From assembly GCA_012798025.1 (NCBI GenBank), contig JAAZNX010000003.1, forward strand, positions 1 through 19,721: a stretch of 19,721 bases of DNA, in the 5' to 3' direction. The notes beneath the pieces are model-generated. The model did not search any database and had not been told where the DNA came from. It saw only the letters and a list, made by a program, of their open reading frames with translations. Positions 1 through 5,767 of this stretch are shown one piece after another. Each line of letters begins with the position of its first letter. Positions within the stretch are counted from its first letter, which is position 1. A program made the position numbers and the translations under genes. This stretch comes from Methanothrix sp. (GTDB lineage Archaea; Halobacteriota; Methanosarcinia; Methanotrichales; Methanotrichaceae).

Positions 1-26
1 TAAAAATTTAATTAACATAAATAAAC

Positions 27-34
27 TATTTATA
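27..34 (+). promoter_or_regulatory. TATA box of the first regulator gene
   Basis: TATTTATA lies in an A/T-rich stretch at the left edge of the window. Archaeal transcription normally starts about 25 nt further on (near 57), which would leave a leader of roughly 30 nt. A GGGAG at 72-76 precedes the ATG at 86 and is a reasonable ribosome binding site. This is inferred from sequence only. Confidence 0.45.
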
Positions 35-85
35 TCATAACGTACCTCATTTAACCCAAGGGGACAAAAAAGGGAGAAGATAACA

Positions 86-475
86 ATGAAGGAATCTTTC
101 GTAATGAGATTTGATGAGAAGGATATCGAAGTCGTTGAGACGCTGAAGAGCCTGGGAGTTCCAAGAAAAGTCTCCAACATGATTGCATATCTCGCCAATG
201 GCACAGAGGCCACCTCCCGCGAGATCGAGAGGGGTTCCGACCTCCGTCAGCCAGAGGTGAGCATCGCCCTGCGAACGCTGCGAAAGAACAATTGGATCGA
301 GGAGAAGATGGGCAGAAGCGATGGTACTGGCAGGCCTATGAAGATCTATCGTCTCAAGGCGTCCATCGAGGAGATTCTCCGTCACTATGAGCAGGAGAAG
401 CTCAACGAGGCGAACCGGGCCATGGCGTCCATTCAAAAATTGAAGAGCCTACTCGCTGAGACAGGGTCTAGCTGA
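86..475 (+). CDS. Winged-helix transcriptional regulator (archaeal TrmB/MarR-like)
   Basis: A 129-residue protein, probably a cytoplasmic DNA-binding regulator. Residues about 12-95 form a winged helix-turn-helix. A helical lead (DIEVVETLKSLGVPRKVS) is followed by the segment ATSREIERGSDLRQPEVS, which looks like the HTH with its recognition helix, and then a wing-like GRSDGTGRPMKIYRL. The rest (about 96-129) is charged and helical (EEILRHYEQEKLNEA) and could be a dimerising coiled coil. There is no ligand domain and no metal-binding cysteine cluster. The same overall form, with strong conservation around 'REIE.G.DLRQPEVSIA', is familiar from uncharacterised regulators of Methanosarcinales. 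The ATG at 86 follows GGGAG. An internal ATG six codons on is a possible start but has no better ribosome site. It is monocistronic: a T-rich stretch follows and tfe is 332 nt downstream. The target is unknown. Confidence 0.75.
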   Translation: MKESFVMRFDEKDIEVVETLKSLGVPRKVSNMIAYLANGTEATSREIERGSDLRQPEVSIALRTLRKNNWIEEKMGRSDGTGRPMKIYRLKASIEEILRHYEQEKLNEANRAMASIQKLKSLLAETGSS

Positions 476-489
476 GAACGTAATTGTGA

Positions 490-535
490 TTCAATTTTTT
501 ACATTTATTTTAAGTTTTATTGCTTTTCAAGAGTC
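490..535 (+). terminator. T-rich transcript end after the regulator gene
   Basis: Successive T runs (AATTTTTTAC, ATTTATTTTAAG, TTTTATTGCTTTTC) begin about 15 nt after the stop codon at 475. Archaeal RNA polymerase ends transcription at such runs without needing a hairpin. No strong stem is visible here. Confidence 0.4.
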
Positions 536-617
536 AAAAGCCGCTTGTATCATCGGTGATTTTAATATAGATCTATTCATCCGTATCAACTACCCAAAAA
601 ACGTTTTCACGATGAGG

Positions 618-625
618 ATATATAG
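618..625 (+). promoter_or_regulatory. TATA box of the tfe leader transcript
   Basis: ATATATAG is the best TATA match in the 332-nt gap ahead of tfe. It predicts a start near 648, so the tfe mRNA would carry an untranslated leader of about 160 nt, long for an archaeon. Two tiny ORFs begin right there (ATG 651, five codons with stop; ATG 658, sixteen codons with stop), and neither resembles a known protein. Confidence 0.45.
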
Positions 626-719
626 AAGGAAAGCGTACGATTAATTCGAGATGAAATATGGATGAGATCGAATCAAATCCTAGAAGTGACCTAAAGCTTG
701 GTTGAAAAGAACAATTCAT

Positions 720-760
720 CAGATCGGTCTTCAATAATGAAGAATGTAAGTGTCGATCTG
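720..760 (+). promoter_or_regulatory. Nested inverted repeats in the tfe leader
   Basis: Two stems are nested. The outer arms are CAGATCG (720-726) and CGATCTG (754-760), 7 bp. The inner arms are TCTTCA (728-733) and TGAAGA (738-743), 6 bp, with the 4-nt loop ATAA. If folded in RNA, the ATG at 737-739, which opens a 24-codon ORF running into tfe, sits at the loop/stem junction and would be hidden. A regulatory role is inferred; the repeats themselves are read directly. Confidence 0.45.
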
Positions 761-811
761 TTCAAGTTGTATGATTTAATAGAGCATCACATTGGGGTAG
801 TGATTCATTGA
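737..811 (+). CDS. Possible 24-aa leader ORF overlapping the tfe start
   Basis: The ORF begins MKNVSVDLFKLYDLIEHH and ends GVVIH. Its TGA stop (809-811) overlaps the TTG start codon of tfe (808-810) in the pattern TTGA, the same geometry as the ATGA overlaps that couple translation elsewhere in this window. There is no clear ribosome site before its ATG, and the ATG lies in the inner hairpin. It may be a true small gene, a translation-coupling leader, or chance. No family is recognised. An alternative reading, that it is an upstream part of TFE joined by a frameshift, is unlikely because TFE is already full length from the TTG. Confidence 0.3.
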   Translation: MKNVSVDLFKLYDLIEHHIGVVIH

Positions 812-1305
812 CGGTTATCGATGAAGTGATTCATAGGGCATATCTCAACAAGCTCGTGGGAGAAGAGGGTTTGCGAATAGTAGAATGCATACCAGGCGAA
901 GAGATCACTGATGAGCGGCTGGCTGAACTTACGGGTATCAGCTTGAACACAGTGAGGCGTACACTGTATCTTCTTTACGAGCACAGGCTGGCCATATATC
1001 GGCGTAAACGAGATCCGGACTCTGGGTGGCTTACATATCTCTGGCAGCTTTGCCCCGAGAATTTCGACAAGGCTCTGGAGTCTGAGGCGAAGAGGTTGCT
1101 GCGAAAACTGGATGAGCGGCTGGCCTATGAGAAGGAAAATATATTCTATGCATGTACAGAGGGTTGTGCCAGGTTCGTCTTCGACGAGGCAAGCGAGGCA
1201 AATTTTGTCTGTCCCTTCTGCCAGGGCAGTCTGGAATACATGGAGAATGCAAAGGTCGTCGAGGCCATAGAAAAACAGATAGAAGAGCTCAAAGCCTGTC
1301 TGTGA
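808..1305 (+). CDS. tfe: Transcription initiation factor E, alpha subunit (TFE)
   Basis: A 165-residue archaeal homologue of TFIIE-alpha. It helps TBP/TFB and RNA polymerase open the promoter. Residues 5-90 are the extended winged helix (LVGEEGLRIVECI, ITDERLAELTGISLNTVRR, RDPDSGWLTYLW). Residues 93-112 are a helical linker. Residues 116-138 form the zinc ribbon with Cys116, Cys120, Cys135 and Cys138. The C-terminal helix (about 145-165) is charged. Length is normal for the family. The start is TTG: the frame is closed by a stop at 772-774 and has no ATG or GTG between, and AGTGAT at 799-804 supplies a partial ribosome site 3 nt before it. A weak start codon, a long structured leader and an overlapping small ORF together suggest expression is limited at translation. 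The next gene converges from the right with 13 bp between stops. Confidence 0.93.
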   Translation: MTVIDEVIHRAYLNKLVGEEGLRIVECIPGEEITDERLAELTGISLNTVRRTLYLLYEHRLAIYRRKRDPDSGWLTYLWQLCPENFDKALESEAKRLLRKLDERLAYEKENIFYACTEGCARFVFDEASEANFVCPFCQGSLEYMENAKVVEAIEKQIEELKACL

Positions 1306-1318
1306 GCAAATCCAAGCT

Positions 1319-1720
1319 TTACAAGTTCTCCAGGTTGTTGTTCAGGATCGCAGTCCACCACCAGCGAGCCATATCCACCAGGTCGCGGCTGAACATTCCT
1401 GAGAGCCTGTACTCTCCTCCTTTGTTGGAGATCAGGCCTGCGCCAAGCAATTTGTTTCTCATAGCGTAAAAGGCTGAACGGCTGATCTCCAGCTCATCCA
1501 ACAGCTGCTTCCATTCTCGTGTCTTCAGAGGATCTCCGCTTCTCTGCCGCTCCTCCACAATAGACAGAAATTTGCGGCCTCGCATAGCGGTTGCCTCCTC
1601 TTGAAAAAGTCGAAGCATGAGCTCATGGTATGGATCACGAGAGCGACTGATAGCAAACTCGGATTTGGAACGAACCTTGAGAGTTGTGGCCGTCCTTGGA
1701 GCTTTTTTAACATTTGTCAT
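1319..1720 (-). CDS. Small winged-helix protein, function unknown
   Basis: A 133-residue basic protein. The first 25 residues are rich in Lys/Arg/Thr and probably disordered. Residues about 65-115 read as a winged helix (LKTREWKQLLDELEISRSAFYAMRNKLLGAGLI, then a GGEYRL wing). The end contains a striking MARWWWTAIL tract, which could be a protein contact. It is the second gene of an operon: its ATG overlaps the stop of the DUF2551 gene in an ATGA, so the two are probably translated together. The pair converges on tfe. A DNA-binding role is inferred from the fold-like pattern. I do not recognise a named family, and no cofactor or enzyme motif is visible. Confidence 0.7.
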   Translation of the reverse strand: MTNVKKAPRTATTLKVRSKSEFAISRSRDPYHELMLRLFQEEATAMRGRKFLSIVEERQRSGDPLKTREWKQLLDELEISRSAFYAMRNKLLGAGLISNKGGEYRLSGMFSRDLVDMARWWWTAILNNNLENL

Positions 1721-2022
1721 AAGGCGGTCAGCACCGCCCTGGCTATATCTGCATACTCATCTCTTAAGACATAGGTCGTGGGTGCGCGATACGATCTCTT
1801 GTTAACATGCAATATTCCCAGGCGTGAACAGATATAGCCTATCATTGAGGCCACCGTCTTCCTGGAGACATTAAACCTCACTTTAACGCTCTCATGAAGG
1901 GAGGCTACTGTGAATTCGCGAGCCTCCACCATCGCCTCTAAAACAAATCGCCTCAGACCATCCGTGTCCAGATTAAGGAACCTAACCATCCGGCTCAGTA
2001 TCTCGGACCGTTGTGGTTTCAT
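1717..2022 (-). CDS. DUF2551-type small archaeal protein, HTH-like
   Basis: A 101-residue protein resembling the DUF2551 family of methanogens, which has no known function. Residues about 35-75 (FTVASLHESVKVRFNVSRKTVASMIGYI) look like a helix-turn-helix, with FNVSRKTV as the turn and recognition helix. The remainder (RAPTTYVLRDEYADIARAVL) resembles a wing and final helix, so nucleic-acid binding is likely. The chosen start is ATG at 2022. A GTG directly before it (2025) is the alternative. GGAGGGGTG just upstream fits the ATG better (GGAGG to ATG is 6 nt). It heads the operon with the winged-helix gene. A TATA-like AATATAAAT on this strand (2045-2053) would place the transcript start almost on the start codon. 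Confidence 0.72.
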   Translation of the reverse strand: MKPQRSEILSRMVRFLNLDTDGLRRFVLEAMVEAREFTVASLHESVKVRFNVSRKTVASMIGYICSRLGILHVNKRSYRAPTTYVLRDEYADIARAVLTAL

Positions 2023-2044
2023 CACACCCCTCCGGGACTACCCC

Positions 2045-2086
2045 ATTTATATTTGCTAATAGTTTGGTAATATGTATAATATAAAC
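2045..2086. promoter_or_regulatory. Back-to-back promoters of DUF2551 operon and TPR gene
   Basis: This very A/T-rich stretch has TATA-like elements for both directions: AATATAAAT on the minus strand (2045-2053) for the DUF2551 operon, and TATAATATAAAC on the plus strand (2075-2086) for the TPR gene. The plus-strand element predicts a start near 2107 and a leader of about 180 nt to the preferred TPR start at 2289. The 266 nt between the two genes hold nothing else I can support. Confidence 0.4.
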
Positions 2087-2288
2087 TTTACTATATGATT
2101 CGTTGCCAACCCATTGATATGCTTGAACAGCGTCCTAACCACACGAAGGTAGTAGTAATCAGATGGGCCACTGCCGAATGGACGGACATACAGCACCGTT
2201 CGCGCCGCCTAGATCAAATATATCTACAATCATGTTGATCTTCATTCAACCGTTGACCTTCAGGCTCGCCTGTGATAAAGGGACATTT

Positions 2289-3014
2289 ATGTCTTTGGAT
2301 TGGAAAGAGTTGGCAGAACGCCTATATGCTCAAGGGGATTTCGAGGGAGCGCTGTCAGCCTGGCTTGTGGCAGAGGAGACAGTGTCTCTGGATGCTGTGC
2401 AGTGGCACAAACGAGGCATTGCTCTTCGAAGGCTTGAGCGATATAAAGAGGCTGTGCAGGCCTTTGATCGGTCCCTCGAGCTTGACCCGAAGAATGCAGA
2501 CGCCTGGAGGAATCGTGCCATGGCCCTAAACCAATTGAATATGAATGTTGAAGCAGTTTCGTCCTGTGAAAAGGCCATAGCCATCGATCCCTCCAGCTCC
2601 AGGACATGGATTGTGAGGGGCTTTGCACTGCACTGTTTAGGCCAGTATGAGGCAGCTGTAGAGAGCTATGCCAGGGCCATTGAACTAAATCCATTGGGCG
2701 CTGATGGACGAAGGGCATGGAATAATAGAGGTGCAGCACTGGATAACTTGCAGAGGCACGAGGAAGCCATCGAGAGCTATGAGGAAGCGATCATGATAGA
2801 TCCTTTCGATATTTATGCCTGGAATAACAGAGGAGTGGCTCTGGCGACCTTGGGGAGATATGAAGATGCTGCCCGAAGCTTCCAGAAGGCAATACAGATC
2901 GAACCGTCTTATGCAACAGCTTGGAAGAACCTTGGGCTAGCCCTAAGGTCTCAGCGCCGCGAAGCTGAGGCCGATGAGGCCATCCAGAGGGCCAAAGATC
3001 TGGGATTGGATTGA
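2289..3014 (+). CDS. Tetratricopeptide repeat (TPR) protein
   Basis: A 241-residue protein built almost wholly of seven TPR units of about 34 residues. They run LAERLYAQGDFEGALSAW (degenerate), then units opening QWHKRGIALRRLERY, DAWRNRAMALNQLNMN, RTWIVRGFALHCLGQY, RAWNNRGAALDNLQRH, YAWNNRGVALATLGRY and TAWKNLGLALRSQRRE. Most close with the usual A.....L.DP. Such solenoids bind other proteins. There is no enzymatic domain, signal peptide or membrane segment, so it is probably a cytoplasmic scaffold. The fourth unit is longer by three residues (NPLGADGRR). The frame extends to an ATG at 2163, but those 42 extra residues do not look like TPR, whereas AAGGGA (2278-2283) sits 5 nt before the ATG at 2289. 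The partner is unknown. The neighbours give no clue. Confidence 0.85.
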   Translation: MSLDWKELAERLYAQGDFEGALSAWLVAEETVSLDAVQWHKRGIALRRLERYKEAVQAFDRSLELDPKNADAWRNRAMALNQLNMNVEAVSSCEKAIAIDPSSSRTWIVRGFALHCLGQYEAAVESYARAIELNPLGADGRRAWNNRGAALDNLQRHEEAIESYEEAIMIDPFDIYAWNNRGVALATLGRYEDAARSFQKAIQIEPSYATAWKNLGLALRSQRREAEADEAIQRAKDLGLD

Positions 3015-3286
3015 AATCGTAAATAAATTGTGAAGCAAGAAGCCCTCAGGTGGTAACATGACGGATGCAGGCTTCCTGCCCAAGTAGTGCCCACAGCAAG
3101 GGCAGATCAGCCTTATGCTCCTTCGACATATCAATTTTATTGAGAGCAATTGTGAAAAGGTCATACGGAATACGATTTTGGATGATCGATCCGTAATGTC
3201 ATTTACCTATTTCTAAAGATAAAAAATATTTATATTCAGAAAACATATGATAAATCGAAATGTCGGATGGCTGCAGGGTGGGATAG
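3015..3286. other. Gene-poor gap between TPR gene and glycosidase remnant
   Basis: There is no convincing gene in these 272 nt. A GGTGG followed by an ATG at 3058 opens only a nine-codon ORF. CTGCCC/GGGCAG inverted repeats lie around 3076-3105. On the minus strand a short in-frame stretch reads CPCCGHYLGRKPAS, which is zinc-ribbon-like, but it runs without a supported start into the TPR gene. At the right end, TATTTATATT (about 3228-3237) is a good TATA box still placed for the glycosidase remnant. The stretch may be decayed coding DNA. Confidence 0.4.
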
Positions 3287-3535
3287 GTGAGGTTTGACAC
3301 AGCAATTCGAGAGACTGACCCTAGACTGAAGCTGGAATGGGATGGGTTTTATGACAGAGAAGGGCGAAGGATGTGTTTTCGTGGAGTGAACATCGCTGTA
3401 AATGCGAAATTTCCTCCCTTCGTGCCATTTCAAGAATCCTGCTGGTGGGACCTGCTGGCATCCTGGGGGGGGCTGTGGTTCTACCCCAGCTATGAAGGAC
3501 AGCATCACATCTTGCTAAAACCCGTCTCGAGATGA
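3287..3535 (+). pseudogene. N-terminal remnant of a GH5-like (endoglycoceramidase-type) glycosidase
   Basis: 82 codons from a GTG. Residues 15-60 (KLEWDGFYDREGRRMCFRGV, then NIAVNAKFPPFVPFQ and WWDLLASWG) match the characteristic opening of glycoside hydrolase family 5 proteins related to endoglycoceramidase, in which this segment precedes the strand continuing 'NVVRL..W'. The match stops at ASWG, exactly at a run of eight G (3465-3472). The rest of the barrel, including both catalytic glutamates, is absent. Adding or removing one G leads to stops within about ten or twenty codons and does not restore the family pattern, so a simple frameshift is not enough; a deletion is more likely. The tail (LWFYPSYEGQHHILLKP) could come from the far end of the old gene. 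A TATA box and GTG start still stand upstream. Intact members are several hundred residues long. Confidence 0.6.
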
Positions 3536-3569
3536 GTTGCATTAGGTCTCATTTCATCAACATGCAATC

Positions 3570-4001
3570 CTAATTGCCATATTGCGTCCTCATCTTCTCT
3601 GCATATTGGCTTAAGCTCTCCACGTCCTTTATCTCCTTCCGGACAAGCTTCGCTATCCGGCTGCGAATCTCAATGTCGGGTTTGAGGCCTGCTGCGCGCA
3701 GATGCATCTCGATGTTCCTGGCCATCTCATCTCCCTTCTCATCCCAGTCGGTGAGCAGTATGATCTTTGGAAAGCTTCTGGCAGCATCCTCAGCCAGGTC
3801 CAGAGCGGATCGACGTGAAGCCATGATCACAGGTCCTGGCAAGCCTAGAGCGCGCAGCGATAGCTCATCGCGTCTTCCCTCAACGATGATCGCTGCGCCT
3901 TCACAAGAGGCTTCATGGAGAGAGGCGATCAGCTCCTCGAGCGCTTCCAGGTCGTATGTCCCCTTCTGTCGGACATCGTGCTCTGCTTTTTGGCAAATCA
4001 T
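3570..4001 (-). CDS. Toprim-domain protein, UPF0292 family
   Basis: A 143-residue small primase-like protein made essentially of one Toprim fold. The catalytic/metal residues are visible: Glu41 in IIVEGRRDE and the DxD pair Asp85/Asp87 in LLTDWDEKGDEMA. Such domains bind Mg2+ in primases, topoisomerases and OLD-type nucleases. For the stand-alone archaeal UPF0292 proteins the substrate is not established. The N-terminal 35 residues are helical; the C-terminal part (about 105-143) is charged. Its ATG overlaps the stop of the UPF0235 gene (ATGA, 3998-4001), so the two are co-translated. It converges on the glycosidase remnant. Role in RNA or DNA metabolism is inferred from the fold only. Confidence 0.85.
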   Translation of the reverse strand: MICQKAEHDVRQKGTYDLEALEELIASLHEASCEGAAIIVEGRRDELSLRALGLPGPVIMASRRSALDLAEDAARSFPKIILLTDWDEKGDEMARNIEMHLRAAGLKPDIEIRSRIAKLVRKEIKDVESLSQYAEKMRTQYGN

Positions 4002-4330
4002 CGAATGCTCAGCTCGTTTTTTAGTCTCTGACTTAGAATAATGATCGCGTTCTTTGCGTCTACTCCTCTGACGAGCAGAACCTTTCTTGAACTCTTATGT
4101 CCGCTCAAGACTTCCACATCTGAGCTTGAAACTCCAAGGGCAAAAGCCAACTCCTCGACCAGTTGGTGGTTGGCCTTTCCCCTCATTGGCTCCTCAGTCA
4201 TCCGGGCCTCCAGGGCTTTCCTCCAGGGATTGAATCCAGACGGCACGACCAGTCTGGATGAGCCTGGAACGACCTCAAAGCGGATCGTGCATCCCTTTGG
4301 ATGGGGCTCCACGGCCTCATCAAGGTTCAT
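3998..4330 (-). CDS. UPF0235 / DUF167 (YggU-like) protein
   Basis: A 110-residue cytoplasmic protein of the DUF167 family, found in bacteria, archaea and eukaryotes and without a settled function. Family marks are visible: VVPGSSRLVVPSGFNPWRKA near the N-terminus, the central PMRGKANHQLVEELAFALG, and VEVLSGHKSSRKVLLVRGV. It heads an operon with the Toprim gene. There is no ribosome site before the ATG at 4330. Instead TTTAAA on the minus strand (4356-4361) is centred about 28 nt upstream, predicting a transcript that starts on or next to the ATG (leaderless). Confidence 0.85.
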   Translation of the reverse strand: MNLDEAVEPHPKGCTIRFEVVPGSSRLVVPSGFNPWRKALEARMTEEPMRGKANHQLVEELAFALGVSSSDVEVLSGHKSSRKVLLVRGVDAKNAIIILSQRLKNELSIR

Positions 4331-4355
4331 GATCTATAGAAGGGCGCCTTGGGAG

Positions 4356-4385
4356 TTTAAACCTTATCTACAAAAGGTTAAAATA
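4356..4385. promoter_or_regulatory. Divergent promoters of UPF0235 operon and purH-like gene
   Basis: The 83 bp between the two starts carries GGTTTAAACT on the minus strand (TTTAAA 4356-4361) for the UPF0235 operon, and GGTTAAAATA on the plus strand (about 4376-4385) for the purine gene. The plus element predicts a start near 4407, leaving only a few nt before the ATG at 4414, although GAGGT stands just ahead of it. Confidence 0.45.
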
Positions 4386-4413
4386 GCGCAAGCGACGAAA
4401 GGAACGAGGTTCG

Positions 4414-5766
4414 ATGAGGATAAAGCAAGTCGTCGTCCTGGCCAATCCAGCAAAAGGGCAAAGTTTTATTCCATCTGGCTTGGAGCAGCTTGGCCTGCAA
4501 ATATGCGACAGATTTCCTTCGGATGGCAGCGGATTGGACCTCCTTTTGCTATGCGATGCGGGCTTTGAGGAAACGCCATCAGGCTCAGCGCTCATACGTC
4601 AGGCCTTGAGCTGTGGATGCCCGATAGTTCTTGATCCACAGAGGTGCTCATCTGTAATTGAAGAGATAAAGCAGACGGGCTGCTTGTGCGAGGAGACAAG
4701 AAATGATCTGGCGGCTCAAGCCCTTTACAAATGCTTGCAGAGCGATGCACGGCTGCTTGCCGCTCTTCAGAGCAATAAAGCCGAAATGCCTCGCTACGTG
4801 GTGGCGGCTTTTGAAAAGGTGCAGGATCTGCGTTACGGTGAGAACTGGCATCAAAAAGCAGCGCTTTACAGGAAAAAGGATGGTTTGGGACTGCACAGGG
4901 CAAAGAAGCTCAACGGCAGAGAGATGTCCTACAACAACATGGTAGATGCTGAGACGGTGCTGGAGATGCTCATCGACCTGTCGCATTACGACGGCGTCAG
5001 GGTCGAGAAGCCCATCTCTGTAATAGTGAAGCATGCCAATCCATGTGGTGTGGCCTACGGGAGCACGCTGCAAGAGGCGTATCGCCTCTCATTTGCCACT
5101 GATCCCAAGTCCGCTTTTGGAGGCGTCATTGGCTTCAACCATCCGGTGGATGAAAATACCGCTCGCGCCATAGGCGACAGCTTTGTGGAGGTGCTGCTGG
5201 CGCCAGGTTTCGATCCAGAGGCTTTGAAGCTGCTCACGGCAAAGAAGCCCAATCGCAGGATTCTGGATATTGGAGATCTGCTGCAGAGAAAAGAGGAGCT
5301 ATACCGTGGCCACTATTTGCGAAGCATCTTTGGCGGCATGATGTTGCAGGACTACGACACTGGCGACATTTCGCAGTGGAAGGTCGTCACAAAGCGTTCT
5401 CCGACAGATTATGAGACCAGGGCTTTGAGATTTGCATGGAAGGTCGCAAAGTATGTGAAATCCAATGCATTGGTCTATACCAGCGAATGCCAGACCGTCG
5501 GCATCGGATCTGGCCAGGTGAGCCGCGTGGACTCTGCTCGTTTTGGTGCAGAGAAGGCAGAAGAGCACGGCCTATGCACTATAGGCACCGTGGCCGCTAC
5601 AGATTCGTTCTTCCCCTTCCGCGATGGACTGGATGAAGCATTTAAGGCTGGGGCTACCGCCGTAATTCATCCTGGTGGATCCATCCGGGATGCTGAGGTG
5701 ATTGATGCAGCAGATGAGCACGGCATGGCCATGGTCTTCACCGGCATGCGCCACTTCCGTCATTGA
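4414..5766 (+). CDS. purH: AICAR transformylase (PurH C-terminal domain) with eroded IMP cyclohydrolase domain
   Basis: A 450-residue enzyme for the penultimate step of purine synthesis: formylation of AICAR to FAICAR using 10-formyl-tetrahydro(methano)pterin. The transformylase domain (about 128-450) is well kept: [13 protein letters not shown] (135-147), [16 protein letters not shown] (165-180), the catalytic pair Lys206-His207 in [22 protein letters not shown] (230-240), [19 protein letters not shown] and the final HPGGSIRD and [10 protein letters not shown]. Residues 1-125 occupy the place of the cyclohydrolase (MGS-like) domain and still end like it ([27 protein letters not shown]), but the usual SVSDKTG, STGGT and GRVKTLHP motifs are missing and the domain is about 70 residues short. 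IMP closure is therefore probably done by another enzyme; archaea often use PurO. GAGGT precedes the ATG. Confidence 0.92.
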   Translation: MRIKQVVVLANPAKGQSFIPSGLEQLGLQICDRFPSDGSGLDLLLLCDAGFEETPSGSALIRQALSCGCPIVLDPQRCSSVIEEIKQTGCLCEETRNDLAAQALYKCLQSDARLLAALQSNKAEMPRYVVAAFEKVQDLRYGENWHQKAALYRKKDGLGLHRAKKLNGREMSYNNMVDAETVLEMLIDLSHYDGVRVEKPISVIVKHANPCGVAYGSTLQEAYRLSFATDPKSAFGGVIGFNHPVDENTARAIGDSFVEVLLAPGFDPEALKLLTAKKPNRRILDIGDLLQRKEELYRGHYLRSIFGGMMLQDYDTGDISQWKVVTKRSPTDYETRALRFAWKVAKYVKSNALVYTSECQTVGIGSGQVSRVDSARFGAEKAEEHGLCTIGTVAATDSFFPFRDGLDEAFKAGATAVIHPGGSIRDAEVIDAADEHGMAMVFTGMRHFRH

Positions 5767-5767
5767 A

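Noticed and set aside
2163..2288. N-terminal extension of the TPR protein from the ATG at 2163
   Set aside because: The 42 residues do not continue the TPR pattern or form a clean signal peptide, and a better-spaced ribosome site precedes the ATG at 2289. Left as an alternative only.
3076..3105. CTGCCC/GGGCAG and TGCCC/GGGCA inverted repeats
   Set aside because: Short arms and overlapping alternatives; no gene next to them depends on a hairpin, so a terminator or operator claim is not justified.
3081..3164. Minus-strand stretch with CPCCGHYLGRKPAS, zinc-ribbon-like, and a second minus-strand frame of 27 codons (MSKEHKADLPLLWALLG...)
   Set aside because: Neither has a ribosome site or promoter, the first runs into the TPR gene antisense, and the second is very short. 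They may be relics but cannot be supported as genes.
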